A stretch of 64,000 bases of DNA from Paenimyroides viscosum (GCF_003858535.1 NZ_RQTJ01000001.1:1-64000); one strand, 5' to 3'. Positions 8,653 through 16,854 are shown, counted from the stretch's first letter. The notes: generated from the sequence alone by a model not told the origin. Numbers and translations are program-made.

Positions 8653-8681
8653 TTAATTGTAATAAAAATAGTTACAATTAA
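8653..8681. promoter_or_regulatory. Candidate Rrf2 operator, TTAATTGTAA-N9-TTACAATTAA
   Basis: A perfect 10-bp palindrome with a 9-nt spacer (8653-8662 and 8672-8681) lies 12 nt before the -7 box of the Rrf2 gene, where a bound repressor would block RNA polymerase. The core TGTAA-N9-TTACA recurs with the same spacing at 9136-9154 before the next gene, which suggests one regulator reads both. Confidence 0.6.
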
Positions 8682-8692
8682 AAAAATATTCT

Positions 8693-8700
8693 TACCTTTG
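8693..8700 (+). promoter_or_regulatory. -7 box (TACCTTTG) of the Rrf2 gene
   Basis: TACCTTTG ends 7 nt before the ATG at 8708, so the transcript should be almost leaderless. Confidence 0.6.
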
Positions 8701-8707
8701 TACCATT

Positions 8708-9118
8708 ATGAACAACACAAGATTTGCAACCATCATTCATATTCTTACGCTTTTGGCGAAGTATCCCGACCAATGGATGAGTTCGGAATGGATTGCCGAA
8801 AGCATCAATATCAATCCGGTGATTGTTCGGAAAGAGCTTGCTGTTCTGCACAAAAATGGTTGGGTGCAAAGTAAAAAAGGAAAAGAAGGCGGTACGATGT
8901 TACAAGTGTCGAGCTGTGAAATTTCGATGGCAGATATTTTTAATACCGTTAAAAATTCCAATGTATTGGGCAAGAAAAATAGTTGTACAAATACGAAATG
9001 TCCAATCGGAAAAGAGATAAATACAGAATTGGAAAAGTTGTTTGATCACACGGATGAAATCGTTGTGAATTATTTGAAAACTAAATCCTTAAAAGATTTT
9101 GTAGATCCATTCAAATAA
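8708..9118 (+). CDS. Rrf2-family transcriptional regulator
   Basis: A 136-residue protein with an N-terminal winged helix typical of Rrf2 (SSEWIAESININPVIVRKELAVL, here interrupted for length: SSEWIAESI then VIVRKEL, and a GGT wing near residue 63). Four Cys are present: one in SSC near 69, and three around 94-103 (SCTNTKC then GKE). These could sense redox or a ligand, but the arrangement is not the classical [2Fe-2S] triad of IscR or NsrR. A palindrome overlaps its promoter and recurs before the next gene, so it is probably an autorepressor of the downstream reductase operon. The gene starts the GC-richer island. Confidence 0.88.
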   Translation: MNNTRFATIIHILTLLAKYPDQWMSSEWIAESININPVIVRKELAVLHKNGWVQSKKGKEGGTMLQVSSCEISMADIFNTVKNSNVLGKKNSCTNTKCPIGKEINTELEKLFDHTDEIVVNYLKTKSLKDFVDPFK

Positions 9119-9135
9119 AAAAATTTATCCATAAA

Positions 9136-9154
9136 TGTAACAAAAGTTATTACA
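9136..9154. promoter_or_regulatory. Second candidate Rrf2 operator, TGTAA-N9-TTACA
   Basis: TGTAA (9136-9140) and TTACA (9150-9154) with a 9-nt spacer repeat the core and spacing of the operator before the Rrf2 gene. It lies 20 nt before the ATG of the NAD(P)-binding protein, in a 55-nt gap. Confidence 0.5.
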
Positions 9155-9173
9155 AATTAAATAAATATAAAAA

Positions 9174-9821
9174 ATGAAAGTAGCCATTATTGGAGCCACA
9201 GGATTTGTAGGTTCAAAATTAGTAAACGAAGCCCTTAACAGAGGTTTGGAAGTAACGGCAATCGCCAGAAAAACTGAAAACATCTCGGCTGAGAACATCA
9301 ACAAAGTTGCTGTGGATGTGAACAATGTAAACCAGCTTTCGGAGGCTCTAAAAGGTCACGATGCCGTGATCAGTGCGTTCAACGCAGGCTGGACCAATCC
9401 TAATCTATACAATGATTTCTTGGCAGGTTCAAAATCCATTCAGCAAGCGGTAAAACAAGCCAGCGTACAAAGAATGATTGTAGTGGGTGGTGCCGGAAGT
9501 TTGTATGCTAATGAAGAGCAGCAATTGGTGGATACTCCAGATTTCCCCGCCGAAATCAAACCCGGAGCAACTGCTGCAAGAGATTACCTGAATATGTTGA
9601 AAGAAGAGACAACCTTGGATTGGGCGTTTTTTAGTCCGGCTATCGAAATGCACCCTGGAGTAACCGAAGGGAGAACGGGCAAATATCGCTTAGGAAAAGA
9701 CCAGCCTGTTTTTGATGAAAATAACATTTCTAAACTTTCACCGGAAGATGTAGCGGTGGTTTTATTGGACGAAGTACAAGAGCCAAAACACCACCAAGAA
9801 CGTTTTACAGCAGCATATTAA
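9174..9821 (+). CDS. NAD(P)-binding oxidoreductase (NmrA/YwnB-like, atypical SDR)
   Basis: A 215-residue Rossmann protein with the dinucleotide motif GATGFVG at residues 7-13 and a GGAGSL block near 101. It lacks the classical YxxxK pair of catalytic SDRs, as expected for the NmrA-like NAD(P)H-binding group. Such proteins bind NAD(P)H and may act as reductases or redox sensors. It is preceded by a copy of the Rrf2 operator and followed after 18 nt by a DoxX gene, so the two form one regulated unit. Confidence 0.9.
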   Translation: MKVAIIGATGFVGSKLVNEALNRGLEVTAIARKTENISAENINKVAVDVNNVNQLSEALKGHDAVISAFNAGWTNPNLYNDFLAGSKSIQQAVKQASVQRMIVVGGAGSLYANEEQQLVDTPDFPAEIKPGATAARDYLNMLKEETTLDWAFFSPAIEMHPGVTEGRTGKYRLGKDQPVFDENNISKLSPEDVAVVLLDEVQEPKHHQERFTAAY

Positions 9822-9839
9822 AATTTTAAATTAAGAAAA

Positions 9840-10241
9840 ATGAAAAGAAATATAGATGCAGGCTTATTGATCTTTCGCTTAACATTAGGCATATTAATGC
9901 TGATGCACGGCATCCACAAATTGATTAATGGTGTGGATGGCATCAAAGGAATGCTGGCAGAAGTGGGACTTCCCGGATTTCTGGCTTATGGTGTGCATTT
10001 GTGCGAAACCATCGCCGCTCTGCTGCTGATTGTCGGCTTCAGAACGCGGTTGGCAGCGGTTGCGTACACAGGTGTCATGGTGGTTGCCTTTCTAATGGCA
10101 CATATAGACCCACTTTTTGCCCTCGGAAAATCGGGTGCATGGCTACACGAAGGCATCGCATTATTCTTATTCGGTGGCTTGGGCTTGATTTTTACAGGTG
10201 GTGGTAAATACGCATTATCTACTAACAATCAGTGGGATTAA
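9840..10241 (+). CDS. DoxX-family membrane protein
   Basis: A 133-residue inner-membrane protein with four hydrophobic segments (about 8-24, 44-66, 72-90, 101-122) and the family start GLLIFRLTLGILMLMHG (18 residues or fewer shown). DoxX proteins have been linked to thiosulfate/quinone or thiol-stress functions; the role of this short form is not established. It lies directly after the NAD(P)-binding reductase in the putative Rrf2 regulon, which suggests a redox-stress role. Confidence 0.88.
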   Translation: MKRNIDAGLLIFRLTLGILMLMHGIHKLINGVDGIKGMLAEVGLPGFLAYGVHLCETIAALLLIVGFRTRLAAVAYTGVMVVAFLMAHIDPLFALGKSGAWLHEGIALFLFGGLGLIFTGGGKYALSTNNQWD

Positions 10242-10284
10242 ATCAATAAAATTTAACCAGGCTCTTAGAACACGATAATTTTTT

Positions 10285-10379
10285 GGGCATTCCCCGCTGA
10301 GGCGGGTCGGGCTTTCCGCTACAATCTTTTTGTGCCGTTAGCACTCCACAAAAAGAATTTTCGCTGCAATCCCTAATGC
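10285..10379 (+). repeat. Structured intergenic repeat element of Bacteroidota type
   Basis: About 95 nt begin GGGCATTCCCCGC and end CAATCCCTAATGC, with short terminal arms GCATT and AATGC. Inside are a small hairpin CCCGC-TGAG-GCGGG (10293-10306) and a longer one pairing CTTTTTGTG with CACAAAAAG. I recall similar GGGC-to-CCCTAATGC elements, with CGGGCTTTCCGCT and CGCTGCAATCCC boxes, as dispersed repeats in Flavobacterium and Chryseobacterium genomes. It separates the DoxX gene from the aldo/keto reductase and has much higher GC than the host genes. The name and mechanism of the family are not known to me. Confidence 0.55.
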
Positions 10380-10447
10380 AAACAAGCAGCCCAACAGTTG
10401 CTATTTCAAATTTTATCGTATCGCAAACAACAATTAAATATTTTATC

Positions 10448-11395
10448 ATGAAAAAAATAAAAATCGGACAGACCAATTTAGAAATAGCACCATTTAATTT
10501 AGGTGGAAATGTTTTTGGCTGGACCATAGACGAGCAAAAATCTTTTGAAATATTGGATGCTTTCGTAGCAGCAGGATATAATTTTATCGACACCGCCGAT
10601 ATGTATTCTTACTGGATAGATGGTGGTACAGGCGGACAATCCGAAGCTATTATTGGAAAATGGATGAAAGCAAGAGGCAATCGTGAACAGCTGATTATTG
10701 CCACAAAGGTAGGTGGACCAACTGGCGAACACGGTATTGATACCAGCCGCAAACATATTTTGGAAACTGTAGAAAAATCTTTAGAAAGACTACAAACAGA
10801 CTACATTGATTTGTATTACCTACATTACGACGACGAAAATACACCGGTCGAAGAAACATTAAGAACCTTCGATGAATTGGTGAAATCCGGAAAAGTAAAA
10901 CACATTGCTGTTTCCAACATTTCAGCAGAACGATTAAAAGAATCCTTGGAGTTTTCGGACAAAAATAACATGGCAAAATACCAAGCTTTACAACCGTTGT
11001 ATAATTTGGTAGAGCGTGAAAATTATGAAACAAACTATGCTCCCATTGTAAAAGAGCATGGCTTAACCGTGTTCCCATACTCTGCTTTGGCATCCGGATT
11101 TCTTAGCGGCAAATACAGATCAGAAGCCGATTTTCAAAAAAGTCCACGTGGACAAGATGCGGCAAATTATTTGAACGAAAAAGGATTGAATATTTTAAAT
11201 GCTTTAGACCAAATTGCCGAAAAACACCATACCGTTCCAGCAGCTGTTTCCTTAGCTTGGTTATCGGCTCAGCCCAGCATTGGTGGTCCTGTAGCCAGTG
11301 CTACTTCTGCCAATCAGTTAGCTGAAATTCTATCCAGTACATCTTTGACTTTAGACAAAGCTGATTTGGAATTATTGGATAAGGTAAGTAAATAA
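10448..11395 (+). CDS. Aldo/keto reductase
   Basis: A 315-residue TIM-barrel oxidoreductase. The catalytic tetrad can be read: Asp and Tyr in DTADMYS (about 42-48), Lys in IATKVGG (about 85), His in YLHYDD (about 119). Late NADPH-binding residues are present in a YSALASGFL-type stretch. It uses NADPH to reduce aldehydes or ketones. The frame is open 72 nt further upstream, but that part overlaps the structured repeat and reads as non-coding. The ATG at 10448 begins MKKIKIGQTN, the normal N-terminus of the family. Confidence 0.92.
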   Translation: MKKIKIGQTNLEIAPFNLGGNVFGWTIDEQKSFEILDAFVAAGYNFIDTADMYSYWIDGGTGGQSEAIIGKWMKARGNREQLIIATKVGGPTGEHGIDTSRKHILETVEKSLERLQTDYIDLYYLHYDDENTPVEETLRTFDELVKSGKVKHIAVSNISAERLKESLEFSDKNNMAKYQALQPLYNLVERENYETNYAPIVKEHGLTVFPYSALASGFLSGKYRSEADFQKSPRGQDAANYLNEKGLNILNALDQIAEKHHTVPAAVSLAWLSAQPSIGGPVASATSANQLAEILSSTSLTLDKADLELLDKVSK

Positions 11396-11563
11396 ATGTC
11401 TTAACGTATTCCTAAAAAATGAGGAGAACAACGCAATAATAACAATAATATAATGTAGGAATTGCAATAGAAAAATCGTAACTTAACAACATCATTTCAT
11501 TGACTATTAATCGCTTAGAATAGATATAAAGCATGTTATTAATAATTAATAAAATTAGAAATT

Positions 11564-12358
11564 ATGAACAAAAGATTTGAAAATAAAGCAATCATCATCA
11601 CAGGTGCCGGAATGGGACTTGGATTAGCTACAGCAAAAGAATTGGCTTCAGAAGGTGCAAACCTTGTATTGGTTGACTACAACGAAAAAAGTTTGGCAGA
11701 TGCCAAAGCGGAAATCTCTAAAAAATTTCCTGATGTAAAAATAATCCATGTAGTAGCTGATGTATCGAAAGAAGAAGCCGTAAAAAACTATGTAAATGAA
11801 GCAGTAAAAACGTTTGGTAGCATTGACGGACTTTACAACAATGCAGGCATAGAAGGCAAGCAGGCAAGCATTACGGAATATGACGTGGATATGTTCAAAA
11901 AAGTAATCGACATTAACCTAATGGGGGTTTACTACGGATTGCGATATGTGATTCCTGTGATGCAGCAACAAAAATTTGGTCGTATTGTGAACGTAGCTTC
12001 TGTAGGTGGTATCCGTGGCGTACTGAATCAAATGCCTTATGTGGCGAGTAAACATGCGGTTTCGGGTATGACCAAAAATACGGCTTTAGAGTACGGTAGA
12101 GATGGAATTTTAACCAATGCCATTGCTCCGGGAGCTATTCTTACTCCCATGGTTGCAGAAGCATTTAAGCAAGTAAACCCAACAGATCCTAAAGCGGCGG
12201 AATCAGAATATGCACAACGCAATCCGACTAAACGCTTGGGATTACCACATGAAGTAGCCAAAGTAGTGGCATTTCTTTTAAGTGAGGAAAACGGATATGT
12301 AAACGGACAAACCATCGCCATTGACGGAGGCGAATCTAACATTTACGGAAATTCTTAA
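11564..12358 (+). CDS. SDR-family oxidoreductase
   Basis: A 264-residue classical short-chain dehydrogenase. It has the cofactor motif TGAGMGLG (about 14-21), the structural motif NNAG (about 91), the catalytic Ser in ASVGG and the YVASK Tyr/Lys pair (about 160), and ends with the common NGQTIAIDGG tail. An Asp after the second strand (LVDYN) favours NAD(H). The substrate cannot be inferred. A 168-bp gap without a gene precedes it, and the FMN reductase starts 25 nt after it. Confidence 0.92.
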   Translation: MNKRFENKAIIITGAGMGLGLATAKELASEGANLVLVDYNEKSLADAKAEISKKFPDVKIIHVVADVSKEEAVKNYVNEAVKTFGSIDGLYNNAGIEGKQASITEYDVDMFKKVIDINLMGVYYGLRYVIPVMQQQKFGRIVNVASVGGIRGVLNQMPYVASKHAVSGMTKNTALEYGRDGILTNAIAPGAILTPMVAEAFKQVNPTDPKAAESEYAQRNPTKRLGLPHEVAKVVAFLLSEENGYVNGQTIAIDGGESNIYGNS

Positions 12359-12383
12359 TATTAAGCCCAATAAAAAGTCAAAA

Positions 12384-12941
12384 ATGAGAAAATTTAAAAT
12401 AGCAGCCTTAGTAGGCTCATTACGCAAAGATTCGTTCAATAAAAAAGTAGCGGAAACATTAATTGGTTTAGCACCAGATAATTTAGAAATGGAAATCGTT
12501 GAAATTGGACAGTTAACCCATTACAACGAAGATTTAGACACAGATACACCACCAAAAGAATGGACTGATTTTCGTGAAAAAATCAAAGGATATGACGGCG
12601 TATTTTTGTTTACACCAGAGTATAACCGTTCTGTTTCGGGCGTATTGAAAAACGCATTGGATGTAGGTTCACGTCCTTATGGCAAAAGCGTTTGGAATGG
12701 TAAACCTGCTGCTGTAGCAAGTATATCGATGAGTCCGCTTGCTGGTAGTCTTGCCAACCATACAGTACGTCAATCGTTGGTCTTTTTAAATATGCCGGTG
12801 ATGCAACAGCCCGAAATATACATAGGCAGTGCCCACGAATTGTTTGATGAAAACGGGAAAGTATTAGAAAGTTCTGCTACTTTCTTAAAACAAGTGATCG
12901 GTGCTTATGCTGCTTGGGTGGAAAAAAATCTTGGAAACTAA
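12384..12941 (+). CDS. NADPH-dependent FMN reductase
   Basis: A 185-residue flavodoxin-fold protein with the FMN phosphate loop GSLRKDSFN (residues 11-19) and the conserved TPEYNRSVSGVLKNALD block near 83-99 (17 residues). Members reduce FMN, quinones, azo dyes or chromate with NAD(P)H. The longer frame would overlap the preceding SDR, and MRKFKIAALVGSL at 12384 is the natural N-terminus. It closes the redox island. Confidence 0.92.
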   Translation: MRKFKIAALVGSLRKDSFNKKVAETLIGLAPDNLEMEIVEIGQLTHYNEDLDTDTPPKEWTDFREKIKGYDGVFLFTPEYNRSVSGVLKNALDVGSRPYGKSVWNGKPAAVASISMSPLAGSLANHTVRQSLVFLNMPVMQQPEIYIGSAHELFDENGKVLESSATFLKQVIGAYAAWVEKNLGN

Positions 12942-13045
12942 AATAAGTTTCACCAAAGTAGAAAGAATTATCAATAGTTCAATACATCGGCATTCCTGAC
13001 GATATAATATTTTAAGAACAACAAACCAAAAGCTATTTTATATAA

Positions 13046-13077
13046 TAAAGACACCTCTGAGTAAATCGGAGGTGTCT
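13046..13077 (-). terminator. Terminator of the M42 peptidase gene
   Basis: AGACACCTC (13049-13057) pairs with GAGGTGTCT (13069-13077). On the minus strand the stem is followed by TTTATTATAT. It lies 130 nt beyond the stop of the peptidase gene and may also stop readthrough from the island. Confidence 0.6.
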
Positions 13078-13206
13078 AATACTTAATAGCCTAAATTTAT
13101 TATTTTAAACCCAAGATCTATAAATACTTACCTAAAAACTTTGATAAGTTTTAATTAAAAAAAAAGCGGTAATTATTTGGCTTATTTTTGCCTTTTAATA
13201 ATCTAT

Positions 13207-14301
13207 TTATTTAAAGTAATTAAAATTGTGGTTGTTATCAATTCTTAATAAGGTTTCGTAAATTAATTTAATAACGTTTTCAACATCGTTTTTATGAACC
13301 ATTTCTACGGTGGTATGCATGTATCTTAAAGGTAATGAGATTAATGCCGAAGCTACACCACCATTACTATACGCAAATGCATCAGTATCTGTTCCGGTAA
13401 CGCGAGACGATGCCAGTCTTTGAAAAGGAATTGCATTATTTTCTGCCGTATCAATAATTAAATTACGTAGGTTGTTTTGCACAGCAGGGGCGTAGGTAAT
13501 CACCGGACCTAAACCAATTTTTGTTTCACCTTCAATTTTTTTGTCAATCATAGGTGTAGTGCTGTCGTGACAAACATCTGTTACAATAGCAACATTGGGT
13601 TTAATGCTTTGTGTAATCATTTCGGCACCTCTTAAACCAACTTCTTCCTGAACAGAATTTGTAATATATAAACCAAACGGAAGTTTTACATTGTTTTCTT
13701 TTAACAAACGTGCAACTTCGGCAATCATAAATCCGCCCATTCGGTTATCTAACGCACGACAAACAAATTTTGTATCATTTAAAATTTCAAAACTGTCAGG
13801 ATATGTTATTACGCAACCAACATGAATGCCTAAAGCCTCAACTTCTTCCTTAGAATCGCATCCGCAATCAATAAAAATATTCTCTAATTTTGGTGTCGGT
13901 TCGTCTTTACCAGCTCGCAAGCGTGTATGGATAGCAGGCCATCCAAAAACACCTTTAACAATTCCTTTTTTTGTATGAATGTTCACTCGTTTAGATGGGG
14001 CGATCATTTGATCGCTTCCGCCGTTTCTAATTACGTAAATCATTCCATTTTCATCAATATAATTTACATACCACGAAATTTCATCTGCATGCCCTTCAAT
14101 AACAACCTTAAATTCCGCATCTGGATTAATTACCCCAACGCAAGTGCCATAGGTATCGGTAAAAACGGTATCTACATAAGGTTTTATGTAATCCATCCAT
14201 AACTTTTGTCCTTCTTTTTCAAAACCTGTTGGCGATGCATTGTTTAAATAATTCTCTAAAAACCTTAGTGAATCATTATTTAGTATGGTTTTTGTAATCA
14301 T
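13207..14301 (-). CDS. M42-family metallopeptidase (glutamyl aminopeptidase type)
   Basis: A 364-residue dinuclear-metal aminopeptidase. Metal and catalytic residues are visible: His71 and Asp73 in EGHADE, the bridging Asp in RALDNRMGG (near 188), the Glu pair in QEEVGLRG (near 218), and an Asp in TDVCHD. Family members are cytosolic tetrahedral dodecamers (TET peptidases) that trim peptides. It is divergent from the DUF4294 gene. Confidence 0.92.
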   Translation of the reverse strand: MITKTILNNDSLRFLENYLNNASPTGFEKEGQKLWMDYIKPYVDTVFTDTYGTCVGVINPDAEFKVVIEGHADEISWYVNYIDENGMIYVIRNGGSDQMIAPSKRVNIHTKKGIVKGVFGWPAIHTRLRAGKDEPTPKLENIFIDCGCDSKEEVEALGIHVGCVITYPDSFEILNDTKFVCRALDNRMGGFMIAEVARLLKENNVKLPFGLYITNSVQEEVGLRGAEMITQSIKPNVAIVTDVCHDSTTPMIDKKIEGETKIGLGPVITYAPAVQNNLRNLIIDTAENNAIPFQRLASSRVTGTDTDAFAYSNGGVASALISLPLRYMHTTVEMVHKNDVENVIKLIYETLLRIDNNHNFNYFK

Positions 14302-14372
14302 ATTTTTTGTATTAATTTTAGACGAAATTACTAATAATTTTGTTCTATATTTACTTTAAAATTTAGAAACTA

Positions 14373-15065
14373 ATGAGAACATTTTTTATAATCTTTTTTT
14401 CTGTTTGTGCACTTCAAATAAACGCACAAGTAAATGATTGGGAGAAATATGCCGATTCTTTACGCACAAATGTTTTAGACGATGGTGAAATTGAAAAAGA
14501 ATTTGTGCTTCCAGAACTTCATATTAATTTTTCGAAGGAAGAATTAGAACGTATGAAAATTCAAAGTGTTTTAAAGCGCAGAATTATCAGAGTGTACGGT
14601 TATGCAGTTCAAACCAGTGATAATTTGACAAATTTGAATGAAAATATGGCGAAGATGGAATCAAATTCGCAGAAAAGAAAATATTTACGTCAAACCGAAA
14701 AGTACCTTAAAAATCAGTTTGAAGAACCTTTAAAAAAATTGTCGAGAAAAGACGGGCAAATTTTATTAAAGTTAATTAACAGACAAACCGACCGTACTAC
14801 TTTTGAATTAGTAAAAGATTTAAAAAGCGGTTGGAGTGCGTTTTGGAATCAACAAGCAGCAAAAATGTTCGATTTAAACCTAAAGTCTAAATACGTTCCT
14901 GCCGATGTATTAGAAGATTTTTACATAGAAATGTTGATTCACGAATTGGCTGCCGAAGGAAGAATAGAATACAGACAACCTGCTAGAAATCTTAAAATGG
15001 AGCAGGTGAAAGCTAAATGGAAATCTAAATTAGGTAATTCTGGATATTATCCAGAAGAAAATTAA
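14373..15065 (+). CDS. Secreted DUF4294 protein
   Basis: A 230-residue protein with a signal peptide (MRTFFIIFFSVCALQINAQ, cleavage after about residue 18-19) and an all-helical body rich in Lys and Glu. The block VLKRRIIRVYGYAVQT and the later EGRIEYRQPARN are, as I recall, typical of DUF4294 proteins of Flavobacteriia, often beside an M42 peptidase. The function is unknown. The location should be periplasmic. Confidence 0.85.
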   Translation: MRTFFIIFFSVCALQINAQVNDWEKYADSLRTNVLDDGEIEKEFVLPELHINFSKEELERMKIQSVLKRRIIRVYGYAVQTSDNLTNLNENMAKMESNSQKRKYLRQTEKYLKNQFEEPLKKLSRKDGQILLKLINRQTDRTTFELVKDLKSGWSAFWNQQAAKMFDLNLKSKYVPADVLEDFYIEMLIHELAAEGRIEYRQPARNLKMEQVKAKWKSKLGNSGYYPEEN

Positions 15066-15079
15066 TCAAACATTTTTGG

Positions 15080-15087
15080 TATATTTG
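15080..15087 (+). promoter_or_regulatory. -7 box (TATATTTG) of dnaX
   Basis: TATATTTG, 17 nt before the ATG, fits TAnnTTTG and gives dnaX its own promoter right after the DUF4294 stop. Confidence 0.6.
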
Positions 15088-15104
15088 CAACAAGCAGTTA
15101 ATTC

Positions 15105-16187
15105 ATGGAACAATTTATAGTATCGGCACGTAAATACCGCCCGCAAACGTTTAAAGACGTTGTTGGTCAGCAAACAATTACAAGCACTTTAGTTAATGCT
15201 ATAGAAAACAATCATTTAGCACAAGCATTATTATTTACGGGTCCGCGTGGTGTTGGTAAAACAACATGTGCACGTATTTTGGCTCGAAAAATAAATCAAA
15301 TTGGTTACGATGATCCAAACGAAGATTTTGCTTTTAATGTGTTTGAATTAGATGCTGCTTCGAACAACTCTGTAGAAGATATTCGTAATTTAATTGACCA
15401 AGTACGTATACCACCACAAACAGGAATTTACAAAGTTTATATTATAGACGAGGTGCACATGTTGTCATCGGCAGCTTTTAACGCATTCCTTAAAACGTTA
15501 GAAGAGCCGCCAAAACATGCCATTTTTATTTTGGCTACAACCGAAAAACACAAGATCATTCCAACAATATTATCTCGTTGTCAGATATTTGATTTTAAAA
15601 GAATTACGGTTAACGATGCAAAGGAATACTTAAAGGAAGTTGCTGTTAGCCAAAACATTACTTTTGAAGAAGATGCACTGCAAATTATTGCTCAAAAAGC
15701 AGATGGTGCCATGCGTGATGCATTGTCAATTTTTGATCGTGTTGTTTCATTTTGTGGAACAAATTTAACCAGACAGGCAGTTGCTGAAAACCTAAATGTT
15801 TTAGATTACGATTATTATTTGCGTGTTACCGATTTAATTCTTTCAAGTGATATTCCTAAATTACTATTAACTTTTGATACTGTTTTAGCGAAAGGATTTG
15901 ACGGAAATCATTTTGTAACTGGATTAGCATCGCACTTTAGAAATTTACTGGTATGCAGAAATCCGGAAACTTTAAATTTATTGGATGTAAGTGATGAAAA
16001 CAAAAACTTGTTTTATCAACAAGCCCAAAAATGTTCACAAGAATTATTAATTGAAGCAATTAATATTGCAAATACCTGCGATTTAAAGTACAAAACATCG
16101 GTAAATCAACGGTTATTGGTTGAGTTGTGCCTAATGCAATTGGCAACGTTGATGCATCCTGAAAAAAAAAATTCAAATCTGAACTAA
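15105..16187 (+). CDS. dnaX: DNA polymerase III subunit gamma (short product of dnaX)
   Basis: A 360-residue AAA+ clamp-loader ATPase with Walker A GPRGVGKTT (46-54), Walker B IIDEVHML and the SRC sensor motif. The zinc-binding Cys of the E. coli protein are absent, which I believe is usual in this phylum. The frame ends six codons after a run of ten A (16162-16171), while the -1 frame stays open to 16825 with the flavobacterial tau C-terminus. The short product corresponds to gamma of E. coli and Thermus. A single-base sequencing error in the A run would give the same picture. Confidence 0.93.
   Translation: MEQFIVSARKYRPQTFKDVVGQQTITSTLVNAIENNHLAQALLFTGPRGVGKTTCARILARKINQIGYDDPNEDFAFNVFELDAASNNSVEDIRNLIDQVRIPPQTGIYKVYIIDEVHMLSSAAFNAFLKTLEEPPKHAIFILATTEKHKIIPTILSRCQIFDFKRITVNDAKEYLKEVAVSQNITFEEDALQIIAQKADGAMRDALSIFDRVVSFCGTNLTRQAVAENLNVLDYDYYLRVTDLILSSDIPKLLLTFDTVLAKGFDGNHFVTGLASHFRNLLVCRNPETLNLLDVSDENKNLFYQQAQKCSQELLIEAINIANTCDLKYKTSVNQRLLVELCLMQLATLMHPEKKNSNLN
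16162..16171 (+). other. dnaX: A10 slippery site in dnaX
   Basis: Ten consecutive A read GAA-AAA-AAA-AAT in frame 0, so the heptamer A-AAA-AAA is in the right register for -1 tRNA slippage. A run this long also allows transcriptional slippage, as known for Thermus dnaX. The frame 0 stop lies at 16185-16187. No clear downstream hairpin was seen, which favours transcriptional slippage. Confidence 0.6.
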
Positions 16188-16825
16188 TTCCGGCAGCATT
16201 TTTTATAAATGTTAGTAAAAATAGCAATCATTCTATTGTTGTAGAAGAATCAAAAGAGGTTATTGTAAAGCCTATCAGTAAAGAAGACGATGTTGCAACT
16301 GTTTCTGATAATACGGAGTTAAATACCCAAAAAGTTACCATATCAAAAGAAACGGGTGATCATCAAATTTCTGCATTGTCATTAAAAAGTATCAAGAAAA
16401 AAAGAGAGTTAGAAGCTTCTATAAATCCAGTTCAAATAAATCAGGAAGACCTACCTAAAGATGATTTTACTTTTGAAGAACTTAAAAAACATTGGGATTA
16501 TTGTTCGGCTCAATACTATGCTACAGGTAGAATGCTTATGTCGTCTACCATGAATATGGCAAATTTAACGTTAAATGATACCTTACTAACAGTTGAATTT
16601 CCAAATGAAGGAAGCAAATTAAGCTTTGAAGAGAATTTATACGATTTAGTATCTTACATTCATAAAAAATTAAACAATTACCATTTAAAAATTGATGTTA
16701 AGGTAAATGAGGAAGTTCAAATTAAAAAAGCTTATACCATACACGATAAATTAGATTATTTAAAAGAAATTAACCCAGCATTAGATGTTTTAATTAAAAC
16801 GTTTGATTTAGAGGTGAAACCATAA
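16172..16825 (+). CDS. dnaX: Tau-specific C-terminal part of DnaX, reached by -1 frameshift
   Basis: After slipping on the A run the reading continues FKSELIPAAFF and stays open for 217 codons to the stop at 16823-16825, giving a tau form of 573 residues in all. The tail has a low-complexity linker (about 60 residues) and then a compact domain (DDFTFEELKKHWDYC onward) like the polymerase-binding tau end of flavobacterial DnaX. In tau this part would bind the polymerase alpha subunit and helicase. An independent start at 16376 is unlikely because the frame is open back to the A run. It ends in a terminator shared with the convergent gene. Confidence 0.8.
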   Translation, partial: FKSELIPAAFFINVSKNSNHSIVVEESKEVIVKPISKEDDVATVSDNTELNTQKVTISKETGDHQISALSLKSIKKKRELEASINPVQINQEDLPKDDFTFEELKKHWDYCSAQYYATGRMLMSSTMNMANLTLNDTLLTVEFPNEGSKLSFEENLYDLVSYIHKKLNNYHLKIDVKVNEEVQIKKAYTIHDKLDYLKEINPALDVLIKTFDLEVKP

Positions 16826-16854
16826 AAAATGAAGACTAAAAGTCTTCATTTTTT
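16824..16854. terminator. Bidirectional terminator between dnaX and the convergent gene
   Basis: A perfect 14-bp stem AAAAAATGAAGACT/AGTCTTCATTTTTT with a 3-nt loop. It overlaps the dnaX stop and the last codons of the convergent gene (stop at 16836-16838) and has A and T tracts usable on both strands. Confidence 0.88.

Noticed and set aside
10376..10447. 24-residue extension of the aldo/keto reductase
   Set aside because: It begins in the structured repeat and does not resemble the family N-terminus, which starts at 10448.
13183..13195. Plus-strand promoter box (TATTTTTG) downstream of the M42 gene
   Set aside because: It points antisense into the peptidase gene with no gene to drive. In AT-rich DNA such boxes occur by chance.
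16376..16825. Independent gene starting at 16376
   Set aside because: The frame is open back to the A10 run and continues the DnaX sequence, so it is the tau tail.
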